Part shown: positions 27,935-37,776 of the stretch, in pieces
Position numbering within the stretch: the stretch's first letter is position 1
Layout of the letters: every line of letters begins with the position of its first letter
Assembly (NCBI RefSeq): GCF_030676415.1
Contig: NZ_JAUUTW010000001.1
Span: forward strand, 124,001 to 188,000
Direction of reading: 5' to 3'
Origin: Peribacillus frigoritolerans
GTDB lineage: Bacteria; Bacillota; Bacilli; Bacillales; DSM-1321
DNA: 64,000 bases
Program-made: the position numbers and the translations under genes
The notes under the pieces: model-generated
The model's input: the letters and a program-made list of their open reading frames with translations, nothing else
Database searches by the model: none
What the model was told of the DNA's origin: nothing

Positions 27935-29437
27935 ATGAGTAAAGACTCTAAATTTGGCCAACAGGCAAAAATTCTAACTTTTCACCCAACAGGTGAGTAT
28001 TATTTCACCAAGGGTTTAAAAGCTTATCATAGACGAGAATTACCTAAATCAAAAAAATACCTGGAACGTGCGCTGGAACTTGAACCTGCTGAACCGATGA
28101 TAGCCTGTCAATTGGCAATCACTTGCTCGGAAATCGGTGAATATAAATATTCAAACAACCTCTTGGAAAACATCTTGGATGTGATGGATCCCTATATGTC
28201 GGAATGTCATTACTTCCTGGCGAATAATTATGCCCACTTAGGCATGTTCAAGGAGGCTTATCGTCATGCCAGTGCTTATCTTGATAAAGAAGAAGACGGG
28301 GAGTTCAGCGATGACGCAGAGGATCTGCTTGAACTGATAACTTTTGAGTCGGATGAGTCAGAAGAAAATCCCTTTAAGCATGATGGGCTCATTACCAAAC
28401 AGGAACAAGCACGTGAGTATCTTGAATCAGGCAATTTTCCGAAGGCAATCGAAGTATTGAAAGAAACGATTGCCGAGTACGAGGATTACTGGTCCGCATA
28501 TAATAACCTGGCACTTGCCTATTTCTATCTTGGTCAAGTAAATGAAGCTTTTGAAACACTTGATGAGGTACTGGAAAAAAGTCCGGGAAATCTGCATGCG
28601 CTTTGTAACCTTGTTGTTTTTCATCATTATCAACAGGATGAAGCAAAGGTTGAAGAGCTCATACAGATGCTGGAGAAAATTCGGCCGATGCTATCCGAAC
28701 ATCGTTTCAAGCTTGGAGCGACCTTCGCTTTGATCGGAAACTATGCTTCTGCATATAAATGGCTGAAAGTACTCCAAAAGCAAGGGTTCGAGGGAGATGG
28801 AACCTTCTACTATTGGCTTACCATTTCCGCTTACCACTTAGGCCATGAACAGGCTGCCAAAAAGGCATGGAAAAAGGTCGTGGAAATGAACCCGGAAAAG
28901 GAAGGCATGGAGCCTTGGGGAGATATGAATGCAACTTCAGATGGTTTTGAACATCATTTTCCTTCAATTATAAAAAGGCTGGAAAGTGAATTCATCGAAG
29001 AAAGGCTGTTTGCCATTTTTCTTCTGAAACATTCGGTTCATAAACAGAAGCTATTGAAAAACCAGGTCCTCAACCTAAATCAGAATTTCACTGATTTGGA
29101 ACGTGATTATGCCGAACTTGTTCAAGCTCCTGCTAAAGATCGCCAATTAACAGCAATTGATTTTGCTGATCGCACAGCTGAGTTATTATATCAGCATTTC
29201 CAACCGATACAATTAAATGAAGCCGGGCTCTATTTAATGTGGTTTTCCGTCTTCATCGAAGCGGTGAAATCCGAGCAGAAGTTAAATAATCCAGCAGGCT
29301 GGGCATCTGCGGTGGAGTACGTGTGGAATCAGCTTAAAAATGAGAAGGCGAGCAAACAGGCAATCGCAGACAAACATTTCATATCGGTGTCCACCTTATC
29401 GAAGTACGTAAAGTTGGTTCAAAACTTACTGGGATGA
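27935..29437 (+). CDS. yvcD: Tetratricopeptide-repeat protein, YvcD-like
   Basis: 500 aa from ATG 27935 (GGAGG at ideal spacing; the open frame runs 24 codons further upstream without a site). No signal peptide, so cytoplasmic. TPR helical pairs occur at about residues 20-55 (YFTKGLKAYHRRELPKSKKY), 60-100, 165-240 (YNNLALAYFYLGQVNEAFET) and 275-320. The extreme C-terminus (QAIADKHFISVSTLSKYVKL) looks like a helix-turn-helix, which would make this a TPR protein with DNA-binding potential; that is inference. Position between the his operon and trxB matches yvcD. Confidence 0.75.
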   Translation: MSKDSKFGQQAKILTFHPTGEYYFTKGLKAYHRRELPKSKKYLERALELEPAEPMIACQLAITCSEIGEYKYSNNLLENILDVMDPYMSECHYFLANNYAHLGMFKEAYRHASAYLDKEEDGEFSDDAEDLLELITFESDESEENPFKHDGLITKQEQAREYLESGNFPKAIEVLKETIAEYEDYWSAYNNLALAYFYLGQVNEAFETLDEVLEKSPGNLHALCNLVVFHHYQQDEAKVEELIQMLEKIRPMLSEHRFKLGATFALIGNYASAYKWLKVLQKQGFEGDGTFYYWLTISAYHLGHEQAAKKAWKKVVEMNPEKEGMEPWGDMNATSDGFEHHFPSIIKRLESEFIEERLFAIFLLKHSVHKQKLLKNQVLNLNQNFTDLERDYAELVQAPAKDRQLTAIDFADRTAELLYQHFQPIQLNEAGLYLMWFSVFIEAVKSEQKLNNPAGWASAVEYVWNQLKNEKASKQAIADKHFISVSTLSKYVKLVQNLLG

Positions 29438-29480
29438 GCAGATATTTGGACGAAAAATTATTTGTTATATAGGATAATAG

Positions 29481-30488
<1,008 letters not shown>

Positions 30489-30599
30489 TTTCACCAGATA
30501 CAATCGTAATTCCGTTTTAACGATGTTGTAACACGTGTGAAATAATGATTGGGTATAGTATGGGTAGAAGTTGACCCCCTTTAATTATAAACGTTTAAG

Positions 30600-30630
30600 G
30601 ACACAGATTAAGTTTCTGTGTCTTTTTTTT
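30600..30630 (+). terminator. trxB terminator
   Basis: GACACAGA / TCTGTGTC perfect stem, seven-base loop, then eight T residues. Confidence 0.92.
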
Positions 30631-31044
30631 GTGTTTCCTGCTTTGAGACTATATCTTTAGTTCCAATTTTTAGGATGTTTTCAAATGGTTTTTAATGTGA
30701 AGTAAGCCAACCCTTTGCATTTAGGCAGCGAAAGTGGAGAAGAATAGGAGTTAAGCAGGATAAAGGCGGACCTCCGTGATTCCTTGCGAATGAATATTCC
30801 CCCAATGCAGGAAGTTTACTTTATTGTTAGCTCATTTTAAAAATAGTATAATGATAAGATATACTAAACATATATATAGCTTTCATAATGGTAAGAAGAT
30901 GAAAAATACAACTTGTTTGAACTATTAGCATTTGTAAATCGCCAAATGGATATCTAGCGGCGGTTTAAGGATAAAAACTGAATCTCTTCAAGACGGGGGG
31001 ATGAAGGTTTCTATAGTCGAGCAGAGCCAATTGAGGTGAAGAAC
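30631..31044. other. Intergenic region and long leader before yvcI
   Basis: The first ~190 nt show nothing recognisable. A good promoter at 30824-30852 would start an RNA near 30859, leaving a leader of about 185 nt before yvcI. A stem AAATCGCC (30936-30943) / GGCGGTTT (30959-30966) is the main visible structure in it. No U-run terminator and no known riboswitch motif was seen. Confidence 0.5.
30824..30852 (+). promoter_or_regulatory. Promoter of the yvcI-rapZ-yvcK-whiA-crh operon
   Basis: -35 TTGTTA (30824-30829), exactly 17 nt, -10 TATAAT (30847-30852). It is the only strong promoter visible before the five genes. Confidence 0.7.
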
Positions 31045-31503
31045 GTGCAACGTGTCACAAACTGTGTATTGATCAAAGATAATCAAATCCTCTTATTGAA
31101 AAAGCCTAGACGCGGATGGTGGGTAGCTCCAGGCGGCAAGATGGAGCCTGGGGAATCTGTACGCGATGCTTGTATTAGGGAATATCGCGAAGAAACGGGC
31201 GTTTATTTAAAAAACCCTTCCATCAAAGGTATTTTCACCTTCATTATGAAGGACGGAGATAAGGTTTTATCAGAATGGATGATGTTCACTTTCTTTGCAA
31301 CGGATTCCGATGGTGTAAATGTGGATGTTTGTGAAGAAGGGGAACTTAGCTGGCATCCGGTTGAAGATGTTAAAAAGCTGATGATGGCTGAAGGTGATTT
31401 TCATATCCTGGACTATATGGTTCATGGAAGTGGGATCATTTATGGAACCTTTACCTATACTCCTGAGTTTAAGCTACTTTCATACCGATTGGATCCAGGT
31501 TAA
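31045..31503 (+). CDS. yvcI: NUDIX hydrolase YvcI
   Basis: 152 aa from GTG 31045, placed 5 nt after GAGGTGA; GTG 31036 lies inside that site. The complete Nudix box runs from Gly31 to Val53, with key residues GE and REYREETG. Nudix enzymes cleave nucleoside diphosphates linked to another group; B. subtilis YvcI has been linked to 5'-end or nucleotide housekeeping but its substrate here is not evident. First gene of an operon with rapZ, yvcK, whiA and crh, the order seen throughout Bacilli. Confidence 0.92.
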   Translation: MQRVTNCVLIKDNQILLLKKPRRGWWVAPGGKMEPGESVRDACIREYREETGVYLKNPSIKGIFTFIMKDGDKVLSEWMMFTFFATDSDGVNVDVCEEGELSWHPVEDVKKLMMAEGDFHILDYMVHGSGIIYGTFTYTPEFKLLSYRLDPG

Positions 31504-31548
31504 TCTTCACATATAAAAAAGATTGCTATACATGGGGGCGGAGAAACT

Positions 31549-32448
31549 ATGAGTACAGGGCAGATGAGTGAAACGCAATTGGTCATCATTACCGGAATGT
31601 CCGGAGCAGGTAAGACAGTGGCGGTTCAAAGTTTTGAAGACCTCGGCTTTTTTTGCGTCGATAATTTGCCGCCCACGCTATTGCCAAAGTTTTTGGAGTT
31701 AATGAAGGACTCCGGGAATAAGATGAATAAAGTGGCCTTGGTCATGGATTTAAGGGGAAGGGAATTTTTTGATTCCTTATTTCTTGCACTGGATAATTTA
31801 ACGGATACAGCTGCAGTATCACCAAGAATCCTTTTTCTTGAAGCTGATGATGATTCCTTGGTACGCAGATATAAGGAAACGAGAAGGACCCACCCTCTTG
31901 CTCCATTAGGCCGGCCATTGGAAGGCATTAAAATGGAACGGGAACTTTTGGACGAATTAAAGGGAAGGGCTCAGTTGATCTTTAATACTTCCCAACTGAA
32001 ACCGCGCGAATTGAGGGAGAAAATCGCTTCGGAATTTTCTGCCGATAAAAGTGTCGGTTTTACAGTCAATGTCATGTCGTTCGGGTTCAAGCATGGTCTG
32101 CCCATAGATGCCGACCTTGTGTTTGATGTGCGTTTCCTGCCAAATCCATATTATATTGACCATATGAGGCCAAGGACTGGCTTGGAACAGGAAGTGTCGA
32201 GTTACGTTTTAAAATGGAGTGAGACGCAAAAATTCTTGGAAAAAGTGACCGATCTGCTTGCATTCATGCTTCCATATTATAAACGTGAAGGGAAAGCACA
32301 GCTTGTTGTTGCGATTGGATGTACAGGCGGTCAGCACCGTTCTGTAGCATTGACGGAGTATATTTCAAACCACTTCAAAAAGGATTACAGGGTTCAAGTA
32401 TCACATCGCGATATCGAAAAAAGTAAGGGGAAAGCAGATGTTAGATAA
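31549..32448 (+). CDS. rapZ: RNase adapter / nucleotide-binding protein RapZ (YvcJ)
   Basis: 299 aa. Walker A GMSGAGKT is at residues 16-23; the C-terminal half with [18 protein letters not shown] and GCTGGQHRS is the phosphate/ligand-binding domain. In E. coli RapZ senses GlcN6P and directs RNase E to a small RNA; in B. subtilis YvcJ binds nucleotides and affects competence, by an unclear route. It overlaps yvcK by 11 nt. Confidence 0.95.
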   Translation: MSTGQMSETQLVIITGMSGAGKTVAVQSFEDLGFFCVDNLPPTLLPKFLELMKDSGNKMNKVALVMDLRGREFFDSLFLALDNLTDTAAVSPRILFLEADDDSLVRRYKETRRTHPLAPLGRPLEGIKMERELLDELKGRAQLIFNTSQLKPRELREKIASEFSADKSVGFTVNVMSFGFKHGLPIDADLVFDVRFLPNPYYIDHMRPRTGLEQEVSSYVLKWSETQKFLEKVTDLLAFMLPYYKREGKAQLVVAIGCTGGQHRSVALTEYISNHFKKDYRVQVSHRDIEKSKGKADVR

Positions 32449-33424
32449 AAAGAAACAACCTAAGGTTGTGATCATTGGAGGGGGAACCGGCCTTCCCGTT
32501 TTGTTGAGAGGGTTAAAGAAGCATCCAGTGGATATAACGGCAATCGTAACGGTAGCTGATGATGGTGGAAGTTCAGGCCGCCTTCGCGAGGATATGGATA
32601 TTCCCGCTCCGGGTGATATTCGTAACGTGCTGGCTGCGTTATCGGATGTAGAGCCCCTTGTTGAACAAATGTTTCAACATCGCTTTCAGAGTAAAAATGA
32701 GTTGTCCGGGCATTCGCTGGGGAATTTGATACTGGCGGCAATGACCTCGTTGACCGGGGATTTCGTCCATGCGATCCAGGAAATGAGTAAATTTCTTAAT
32801 GTCCGCGGTAAAGTGCTTCCGGCTGCCAACCAAAGTGTGGTTCTCCATGCGGAGATGAATGACGGAACGGTTGTTACAGGAGAATCCAAGATTCCCTTCT
32901 CAGGAAAGAAAATAAAAAAAGTATTTCTGTCTCCTCATCATATAAAGCCGCTCAGTGAAACTCTCCAGGAAATTAAGCAGGCAGATCTTATTGTAATAGG
33001 TCCAGGAAGCCTATATACTAGCATTCTGCCTAACTTACTTGTCCCTGGTTTAGGAGAAGAGGTTGCCCGTTCCAAGGCTAAGAAGGTGTACATTTGCAAT
33101 TTGATGACACAAGCCGGCGAGACGCTGGATTATAGCGCGAGCGATCATATAAAAGCGATTTATGACCATATGGGAAATGCATATATTGACAGGATACTTG
33201 TTAATAATGAGGAAATACCAACCGAGATTCAGCAACGCTATCAAGCTGAATATGCCAAACCGGTCATGTATGATGTGGAAAGTTTAAAACGGATGGGTCT
33301 TGAAATCATACAAGAACGCATTTTCAGCTATGAAGGGAATGTAATACGCCATGACACGAAAAAAGTGGCGGATTTGCTTTATAATATGCTTGTAAATGAA
33401 ACAAAAAGCCACATAGTACCGTAG
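32438..33424 (+). CDS. yvcK: Gluconeogenesis factor YvcK
   Basis: 328 aa CofD/MgfK-like Rossmann protein, with [15 protein letters not shown] at residues 12-26 binding UDP-sugars in homologues and [14 protein letters not shown] near 38-51. It is needed for growth on gluconeogenic carbon sources and for correct cell shape, probably by steering carbon to cell-wall precursors and PBP1 localisation; it binds UDP-GlcNAc in B. subtilis. Start within the end of rapZ. This gene links the carbon-control genes in the window to the cell wall. Confidence 0.95.
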   Translation: MLDKKKQPKVVIIGGGTGLPVLLRGLKKHPVDITAIVTVADDGGSSGRLREDMDIPAPGDIRNVLAALSDVEPLVEQMFQHRFQSKNELSGHSLGNLILAAMTSLTGDFVHAIQEMSKFLNVRGKVLPAANQSVVLHAEMNDGTVVTGESKIPFSGKKIKKVFLSPHHIKPLSETLQEIKQADLIVIGPGSLYTSILPNLLVPGLGEEVARSKAKKVYICNLMTQAGETLDYSASDHIKAIYDHMGNAYIDRILVNNEEIPTEIQQRYQAEYAKPVMYDVESLKRMGLEIIQERIFSYEGNVIRHDTKKVADLLYNMLVNETKSHIVP

Positions 33425-33491
33425 ATATAAGCGGGGACGGTTTTTTGAATGATAAAAATAGATTACCTGCGTTCGATTGGGGGTGAAATGG

Positions 33492-34445
33492 ATGTCTTTT
33501 GCTTCAGAAACGAAAAAAGAGCTTACTACATTAGAGGGAAAGGATTGCTGCGGTAAAGCGGAATTGTGCGCGCTTATCCGGATGAACGGATCCCTTTCAT
33601 TTTCTAATCGGAAGCTTGTTGTGGATATTCAAACTGAGAATGCTGCGATTGCCAGAAGGATTTATACGCTGCTGAAAAAAAGTTATGAGGTCCAGGTCGA
33701 GCTGTTGGTCCGTAAAAAGATGAAGCTTAAAAAGAATAATGTATATATTGTCAGGATGTCATCCGGAGGGCAGCGGGTTTTAACCGATTTGGAAATTTTA
33801 GGCGATGGCTTTGAAATTCTCCATGATATATCCGATACTATTGTTGGGAAGAAATGCTGTAAGCGTTCTTACCTAAGAGGTGCATTTCTTGCGGGGGGTT
33901 CGGTAAATAATCCGGAAACGTCTTCCTATCACCTTGAGATTTTCTCACTTTATAAAGAGCACAATGATGCCCTTTGTGAGCTAATGAATAAGTTTGGCTT
34001 GAAGGCCAAGACGCTTGAACGCAAGAAAGGGTATATCATTTATTTGAAAGAAGCAGAAAAGATTGCCGAGTTTTTAAGTATAGTTGGCGCCCATTCAGCT
34101 TTATTAAGGTTCGAGGATGTACGGATTGTCCGTGATATGCGTAATTCAGTGAATCGGCTTGTGAATTGTGAGACAGCCAATTTGAACAAAACGATTGGGG
34201 CCTCATTGCGTCAGGTTGAAAATATCCATTATATCGAGGATACGGTAGGACTAAGCATTTTACCGGATAAGCTCCGGGAAATTGCGGAGCTTAGGATAGC
34301 GTTTCAGGATATAACCTTAAAGGAACTTGGGGAAATGGTATCCGGGGGAACCATCAGTAAGTCCGGGATAAATCACCGATTACGAAAGATTGATGAAATA
34401 GCTGACAGGCTCCGTGGGGGAGAAGCTATTGCTGCGAAAAAATAA
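33492..34445 (+). CDS. whiA: WhiA DNA-binding protein (YvcL)
   Basis: 317 aa from ATG 33492, five bases after GGGGGTGA; the open frame begins earlier at TTG 33477. Residues about 20-200 form a degenerate LAGLIDADG homing-endonuclease-like domain ([20 protein letters not shown]) and about 225-310 a sigma70-region-4-like helix-turn-helix ([20 protein letters not shown]). In Streptomyces WhiA drives sporulation septation; in B. subtilis it affects cell division and chromosome segregation. Length matches the B. subtilis protein. Confidence 0.96.
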   Translation: MSFASETKKELTTLEGKDCCGKAELCALIRMNGSLSFSNRKLVVDIQTENAAIARRIYTLLKKSYEVQVELLVRKKMKLKKNNVYIVRMSSGGQRVLTDLEILGDGFEILHDISDTIVGKKCCKRSYLRGAFLAGGSVNNPETSSYHLEIFSLYKEHNDALCELMNKFGLKAKTLERKKGYIIYLKEAEKIAEFLSIVGAHSALLRFEDVRIVRDMRNSVNRLVNCETANLNKTIGASLRQVENIHYIEDTVGLSILPDKLREIAELRIAFQDITLKELGEMVSGGTISKSGINHRLRKIDEIADRLRGGEAIAAKK

Positions 34446-34465
34446 AGCTAACAGGGGAGATCAAG

Positions 34466-34723
34466 ATGGTGGAAAAGCAAGTTGAGGTAAAATTGAAAAC
34501 GGGTTTGCAAGCTCGGCCGGCGGCTCTTTTTGTACAAGAAGCTAACCGCTTTCATTCAGATGTTTTTCTTGAAAAAGAAGGAAAGAAAGTGAATGCAAAA
34601 AGTATAATGGGGTTAATGAGCCTTGCCATCAGTTCTGGCGTGTCCGTGAAGTTAATCGTCGAAGGACGCGATGAAAAAGAAGCGTTAGAGGCATTGGAAG
34701 AGTTCGTTCAGCAAGAGGGTTAA
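34466..34723 (+). CDS. crh: Catabolite repression HPr-like protein Crh
   Basis: 85 aa HPr paralogue. The EI-phosphorylated histidine of HPr is replaced by Gln15 (KTGLQARPAA), so it cannot take part in sugar transport, while the regulatory Ser46 (NAKSIMGL) is kept. HprK phosphorylates Ser46 and Crh-P then acts as CcpA corepressor. Gln15 is what separates Crh from PtsH and settles the name. Last gene of the yvcI operon. Confidence 0.97.
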   Translation: MVEKQVEVKLKTGLQARPAALFVQEANRFHSDVFLEKEGKKVNAKSIMGLMSLAISSGVSVKLIVEGRDEKEALEALEEFVQQEG

Positions 34724-34729
34724 AAGAAC

Positions 34730-34761
34730 AAGGATGCCTAAAAGTGCATCCCTTTCTTTTA
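34730..34761 (+). terminator. crh terminator
   Basis: GGATGC / GCATCC stem with T-rich tail CTTTCTTTT, immediately after crh. Confidence 0.7.
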
Positions 34762-34765
34762 TAGT

Positions 34766-34814
34766 AAAAAAGGCTCCGGAAGTCGCTTGAGGCGATTTTC
34801 GGAGCCTTTTGTTG
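34766..34814. terminator. Bidirectional terminator between crh and clpP
   Basis: A long, nearly perfect hairpin: AAAAGGCTCCG pairs with CGGAGCCTTTT and the stem continues inward through GAAGTCGC / GGCGATTTTC with G-U wobbles to a TTGA loop. A- and T-runs flank it, so it can stop both convergent transcripts. Confidence 0.85.
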
Positions 34815-34819
34815 CATAA

Positions 34820-35428
34820 TTATTTAGAGTCTTTTTTATCATCAAGGATGCTGCGCGTGATGACTTTGTCAATCAAGCCATATTCAAGAGCTCTTTCGGA
34901 AGTCATGAAGTTATCACGTTCCGTATCCCTTTGAAGGACTTCAATAGGTTGACCAGTGCGTTCCGCCAAGATTTGGTTCAGTTTATCTTTCAAGTGAAGG
35001 ATACGGCGGGCAGCAATTTCAATTTCGGTAGCTTGACCTTGAGCTCCTCCAAGTGGTTGGTGAATCATGACTTCACTGTTTGGCAACGCATAACGTTTGC
35101 CTTTTTCGCCAGCTGCCAATAGGAAAGCGCCCATGGAAGCGGCCATACCGATGCATACTGTGGATACATTAGGTTTGATATATTGCATAGTATCGTAAAT
35201 GGCCATACCGGAAGTGATGCTTCCACCTGGGCTGTTGATGTATAGAGTGATATCTTTTTCAGGATTTTCCGCTTCTAAAAATAGTAATTGGGCAACAATG
35301 GAGTTGGAAACATTATCGTCAATTGCACTTCCTAGCATAATGATCCGGTCTTTTAATAAACGGGAGTAAATATCGTAGGCACGCTCCCCACGACTTGTTT
35401 GTTCGATAACTGTAGGAATTAAATTCAT
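34820..35428 (-). CDS. clpP: ATP-dependent Clp protease proteolytic subunit
   Basis: 202 aa from the second ATG (35428), which lies 8 nt after AAGGAGG and gives the standard [11 protein letters not shown]-terminus. ClpP forms the tetradecameric serine-protease chamber fed by ClpX, ClpC or ClpE. Catalytic triad Ser98 (GMAASMGAF), His123 (VMIHQPLGG), Asp172 (TERDNFM) is intact. ClpXP also degrades tmRNA-tagged proteins; tmRNA and SmpB are encoded downstream. A CtsR operator overlaps its promoter. Confidence 0.98.
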   Translation of the reverse strand: MNLIPTVIEQTSRGERAYDIYSRLLKDRIIMLGSAIDDNVSNSIVAQLLFLEAENPEKDITLYINSPGGSITSGMAIYDTMQYIKPNVSTVCIGMAASMGAFLLAAGEKGKRYALPNSEVMIHQPLGGAQGQATEIEIAARRILHLKDKLNQILAERTGQPIEVLQRDTERDNFMTSERALEYGLIDKVITRSILDDKKDSK

Positions 35429-35478
35429 GTTCATTTCCTCCTTCGATTAAGAGAATCATTTAAATTCTTTATGTATGT

Positions 35479-35508
35479 ATGATACACTTTTTGGTCAATT
35501 TAGGTCAA
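35479..35508 (-). promoter_or_regulatory. Sigma-A promoter of clpP
   Basis: Reverse-strand -35 TTGACC (35503-35508), 18-nt spacer, -10 TATCAT (35479-35484). The -35 lies within the CtsR operator. Confidence 0.65.
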
Positions 35509-35509
35509 A
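35493..35509. promoter_or_regulatory. CtsR operator of clpP
   Basis: Direct heptad repeat GGTCAAT-TTA-GGTCAAA, the 7-3-7 architecture of CtsR sites (consensus RGTCAAA-NAN-RGTCAAA). Overlap with the -35 implies repression by blocking polymerase, relieved on heat or protein stress. Confidence 0.9.
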
Positions 35510-35717
35510 CAAAACAAACCCTATAATGGATAATTTGTTCGACAATTTTCTGGCTAAGGCTCCTTCCCGATAGATTACTTTATATATTATGCCGCACAGG
35601 GATGAATTTCCACATTACCCATAATACCCAAATGAAGAAGTTTTAAACCTGATAACCCTTGCAAAGGAGGGGATTCTATCATATAATGAAGTCTGTTGAA
35701 AAAATATTTTCTATTAC

Positions 35718-35789
35718 GCCCTCGTAGTGCAACGGATAGAACGCAAGCCTCCGAAGCTTGAAATGCAGGTTCGATTCCTGCCGAGGGCA
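35718..35789 (+). tRNA. tRNA-Arg(CCG)
   Basis: A 72-nt cloverleaf: acceptor GCCCTCG / CGAGGGC plus discriminator A, anticodon stem CAAGC / GCTTG with loop CTCCGAA, anticodon CCG at 35751-35753, and T-arm GCAGG-TTCGATT-CCTGC. It decodes CGG. The 3' CCA is not encoded. It is isolated between clpP and sigL; no integrase or repeated 3' end was seen beside it. Confidence 0.95.
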
Positions 35790-36105
35790 TTACCAATCTT
35801 CTGCTTAATAAAGTGGGGGATTTTTTATTGGTCATTTTTAAGAGGATCCCTAAGGTTTTTGGTGAATTTACTCGTTTTCTGTAATATTCCATCGAATCCT
35901 GTAATGTCAGTCCTGTCTTGAAAATATTCGCCCACACTATTGAAAAATGGTGATTTTTCAATAAAAGTAGTTGTTAAATTTGCATTTCTAACATATAGTA
36001 TTTAAAACAAATAAACTATTCAGAAAAAAACGTAAGCGTTTTCATGGGTTTTTGTGTAGAATTTTCTCCTGATAATGTAAAATGGAGTGGGGGAGGGATG
36101 AATCG
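35790..36105. other. Intergenic region before sigL
   Basis: A 316-nt AT-rich stretch after the tRNA. It holds the cre-like site at 36031-36044. No clear terminator follows the tRNA and no strong sigma-A hexamer pair was identified for sigL. Confidence 0.5.
36031..36044. promoter_or_regulatory. CcpA site (cre) upstream of sigL
   Basis: Read on the reverse strand, TGAAAACGCTTACG fits the cre consensus TGNAANCGNWNNCW at all but the last position. In B. subtilis sigL is repressed by CcpA through a cre downstream of its promoter, a roadblock arrangement; this site, 62 nt before the start, would fit that. Confidence 0.7.
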
Positions 36106-37443
36106 ATGAGTATGAATATGAAAGCAGGACTTTTTCAACAGCAAACATTAAAGATGGCAATGACCCAGGAGCTTATGCAAGCTATTACATTGCTGCAATA
36201 TTCCTCGCAGGAGCTATCGGCTTTTTTAGAAAGTAAAATGGTGGAGAATCCATTACTGTCCATAGATCAGCCAACATCTTCTTTATTTCAACCGACTTTT
36301 GATCGGAAAAAGGGTAAACGGACTCTTAAAAATACGTATGATGCCAACTATTGGATTGAACAGATCAGTGAAGACACTATATCGCTTGAACAGCATATCA
36401 TGTCCCAGGTGAATCACCAGCAGTTTTCCGGTGAGCAGCAGAAGGCAATGCTGCTATTAATTCATAACCTTGATGAAAACGGTTACTTGAGGACTCAACT
36501 GGAAGATATATGCGTCCCAGGCATATCTCCGGCCGTTTTGGAAGAGAGTCTCTCGATTTTGCAGGAACTCGAGCCGCATGGTATTGGAGCGAGAAATCTT
36601 CAAGAGTGCCTTTTGCTTCAGGTGAAAGCAGAAGGGGAGAATCTGCTGGCAGAATCGATCATAGAAAACCATTTCCTCGATTTTGCTGAAAAGCGCTGGA
36701 AAGACCTAAGTAAGAAGATCGGTGTTACAATGAAGGAGATTCAAGAAGTCTTTGATTATGTCCAGAGGTTGAACCCGCGTCCGGCTTCACTCTTTTTTCA
36801 GGAAAAACCTTCTTATATAGTGCCGGATGTGGTTGTGGAAGTTCGGGATGGCATGCTGCTAGTCGGGAATTATGATGGTAACACACCCAATCTTAATGTG
36901 GATAAAGGGTATTTAAACCGAATGAAGAGCCATAAGGATCAGGGAGTTCAACGGTTTATCCAGGATAAGTGGCAGGAATACCAATGGATCTCCAGAGGAA
37001 TCCAACAGAGAAAAGAAACTATATTGAAGGTTATTCAGTGCATCGTCGAAAAACAGCCGGCGTGCTTTCATCATGGCCTGAACTATTTGAAGCCAATGAC
37101 GATGAAAGAAATTGCTGACGAACTTGGAATACATGAGTCCACAGTAAGCCGGGCGGTTAAAGGGAAATACGTACAGACACCATTTGGCACGATAGAGATG
37201 CGGATATTTTTCACTACTTCTTTACAGTCAGTCGGCCTGGATGAGGATATGTCGGGCATGCAAGCAAAAAAGAGCCTACAGGCAGCCATCAATGGGGAAA
37301 ATAAACAAAAGCCACTTTCGGATCAAGACCTGGCAGAACGGTTGAAAGAGGAGCATGGAATTATCCTGGCACGCCGAACCGTTGCCAAATACCGGGAACA
37401 ATTAGGGATCCCTTCTTCATCTAAACGAAAAAGATATGATTGA
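36106..37443 (+). CDS. rpoN: RNA polymerase sigma-54 factor (SigL/RpoN)
   Basis: 445 aa from ATG 36106 (GGGAGGG about 8 nt upstream; the frame is open to 36082). N-terminal activator-interaction region I is glutamine- and leucine-rich (LFQQQTLKMAMTQELMQAIT); the C-terminus has the HTH DELGIHESTVSRAVKGKY and the RpoN box ARRTVAKYR that reads the -24 element. In Bacillus it directs levanase, arginine, branched-chain and acetoin catabolism genes with enhancer-binding proteins; none of those activators, nor a -24/-12 promoter, is in this window. Confidence 0.97.
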   Translation: MSMNMKAGLFQQQTLKMAMTQELMQAITLLQYSSQELSAFLESKMVENPLLSIDQPTSSLFQPTFDRKKGKRTLKNTYDANYWIEQISEDTISLEQHIMSQVNHQQFSGEQQKAMLLLIHNLDENGYLRTQLEDICVPGISPAVLEESLSILQELEPHGIGARNLQECLLLQVKAEGENLLAESIIENHFLDFAEKRWKDLSKKIGVTMKEIQEVFDYVQRLNPRPASLFFQEKPSYIVPDVVVEVRDGMLLVGNYDGNTPNLNVDKGYLNRMKSHKDQGVQRFIQDKWQEYQWISRGIQQRKETILKVIQCIVEKQPACFHHGLNYLKPMTMKEIADELGIHESTVSRAVKGKYVQTPFGTIEMRIFFTTSLQSVGLDEDMSGMQAKKSLQAAINGENKQKPLSDQDLAERLKEEHGIILARRTVAKYREQLGIPSSSKRKRYD

Positions 37444-37457
37444 AAAGGATGAGTGGT

Positions 37458-37700
37458 TTGGAAACAAATGCGTTCGTTTTATATAGTAGGGATAAATGCC
37501 CGTTATGTGATAAAGCCAAGCAGGTACTTGAAGAAGTGAAAGTGGAGTCAGGCATAGGCTATAAGGAAATCGATATCCATACCGATGATGATTTGCTTGA
37601 GAAATTCGGGCTGATGATTCCCGTCGTTGAATGGAAAGGTGATATCGTTCAATTCGGAAACGTTGATAAATCAGCTCTAAATCGGCTTTTGGAAAAATAA
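37458..37700 (+). CDS. Glutaredoxin-like thiol-disulfide protein (DUF836-type)
   Basis: About 80 aa thioredoxin fold with the redox motif CPLC in SRDKCPLCDKAKQVLEE and the cis-proline segment IPVVEWKG. The reading frame opens before the sigL stop; TTG 37458 is chosen because AAAAGG lies 9 nt upstream, while ATG 37449 abuts it. It probably reduces a low-molecular-weight thiol disulfide or a protein partner, unknown. Translation is likely coupled to sigL. A terminator follows, overlapping the cggR promoter. Confidence 0.75.
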   Translation: METNAFVLYSRDKCPLCDKAKQVLEEVKVESGIGYKEIDIHTDDDLLEKFGLMIPVVEWKGDIVQFGNVDKSALNRLLEK

Positions 37701-37713
37701 TTTTTCAAATCAT

Positions 37714-37742
37714 TTGAAGAAACATTCCGTTCCTGCTAGAAT
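37714..37742 (+). promoter_or_regulatory. Promoter of the cggR-gapA glycolytic operon
   Basis: -35 TTGAAG (37714-37719), exactly 17 nt, -10 TAGAAT (37737-37742), expected start near 37749. The CggR operator begins about 28 nt downstream of that start. Confidence 0.75.
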
Positions 37743-37769
37743 AAAATATGTAGCAGGAATATTTTTTTT
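37730..37769 (+). terminator. Terminator of sigL/glutaredoxin genes, overlapping the cggR promoter
   Basis: TTCCTGCTA (37730-37738) pairs perfectly with TAGCAGGAA (37751-37759), followed by TATTTTTTTT. Its left arm shares the first two bases of the cggR -10 at 37737. Confidence 0.8.
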
Positions 37770-37776
37770 GTTTAAG

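Noticed and set aside
35718-35789. tRNA-Arg as an integration site (attB)
   Set aside because: No integrase, no phage-like genes and no direct repeat of the tRNA 3' end were seen nearby.
35587-35961. 124-codon reverse frame across the tRNA-Arg region
   Set aside because: It runs antisense through the tRNA gene, has no ribosome site and no recognisable motif.
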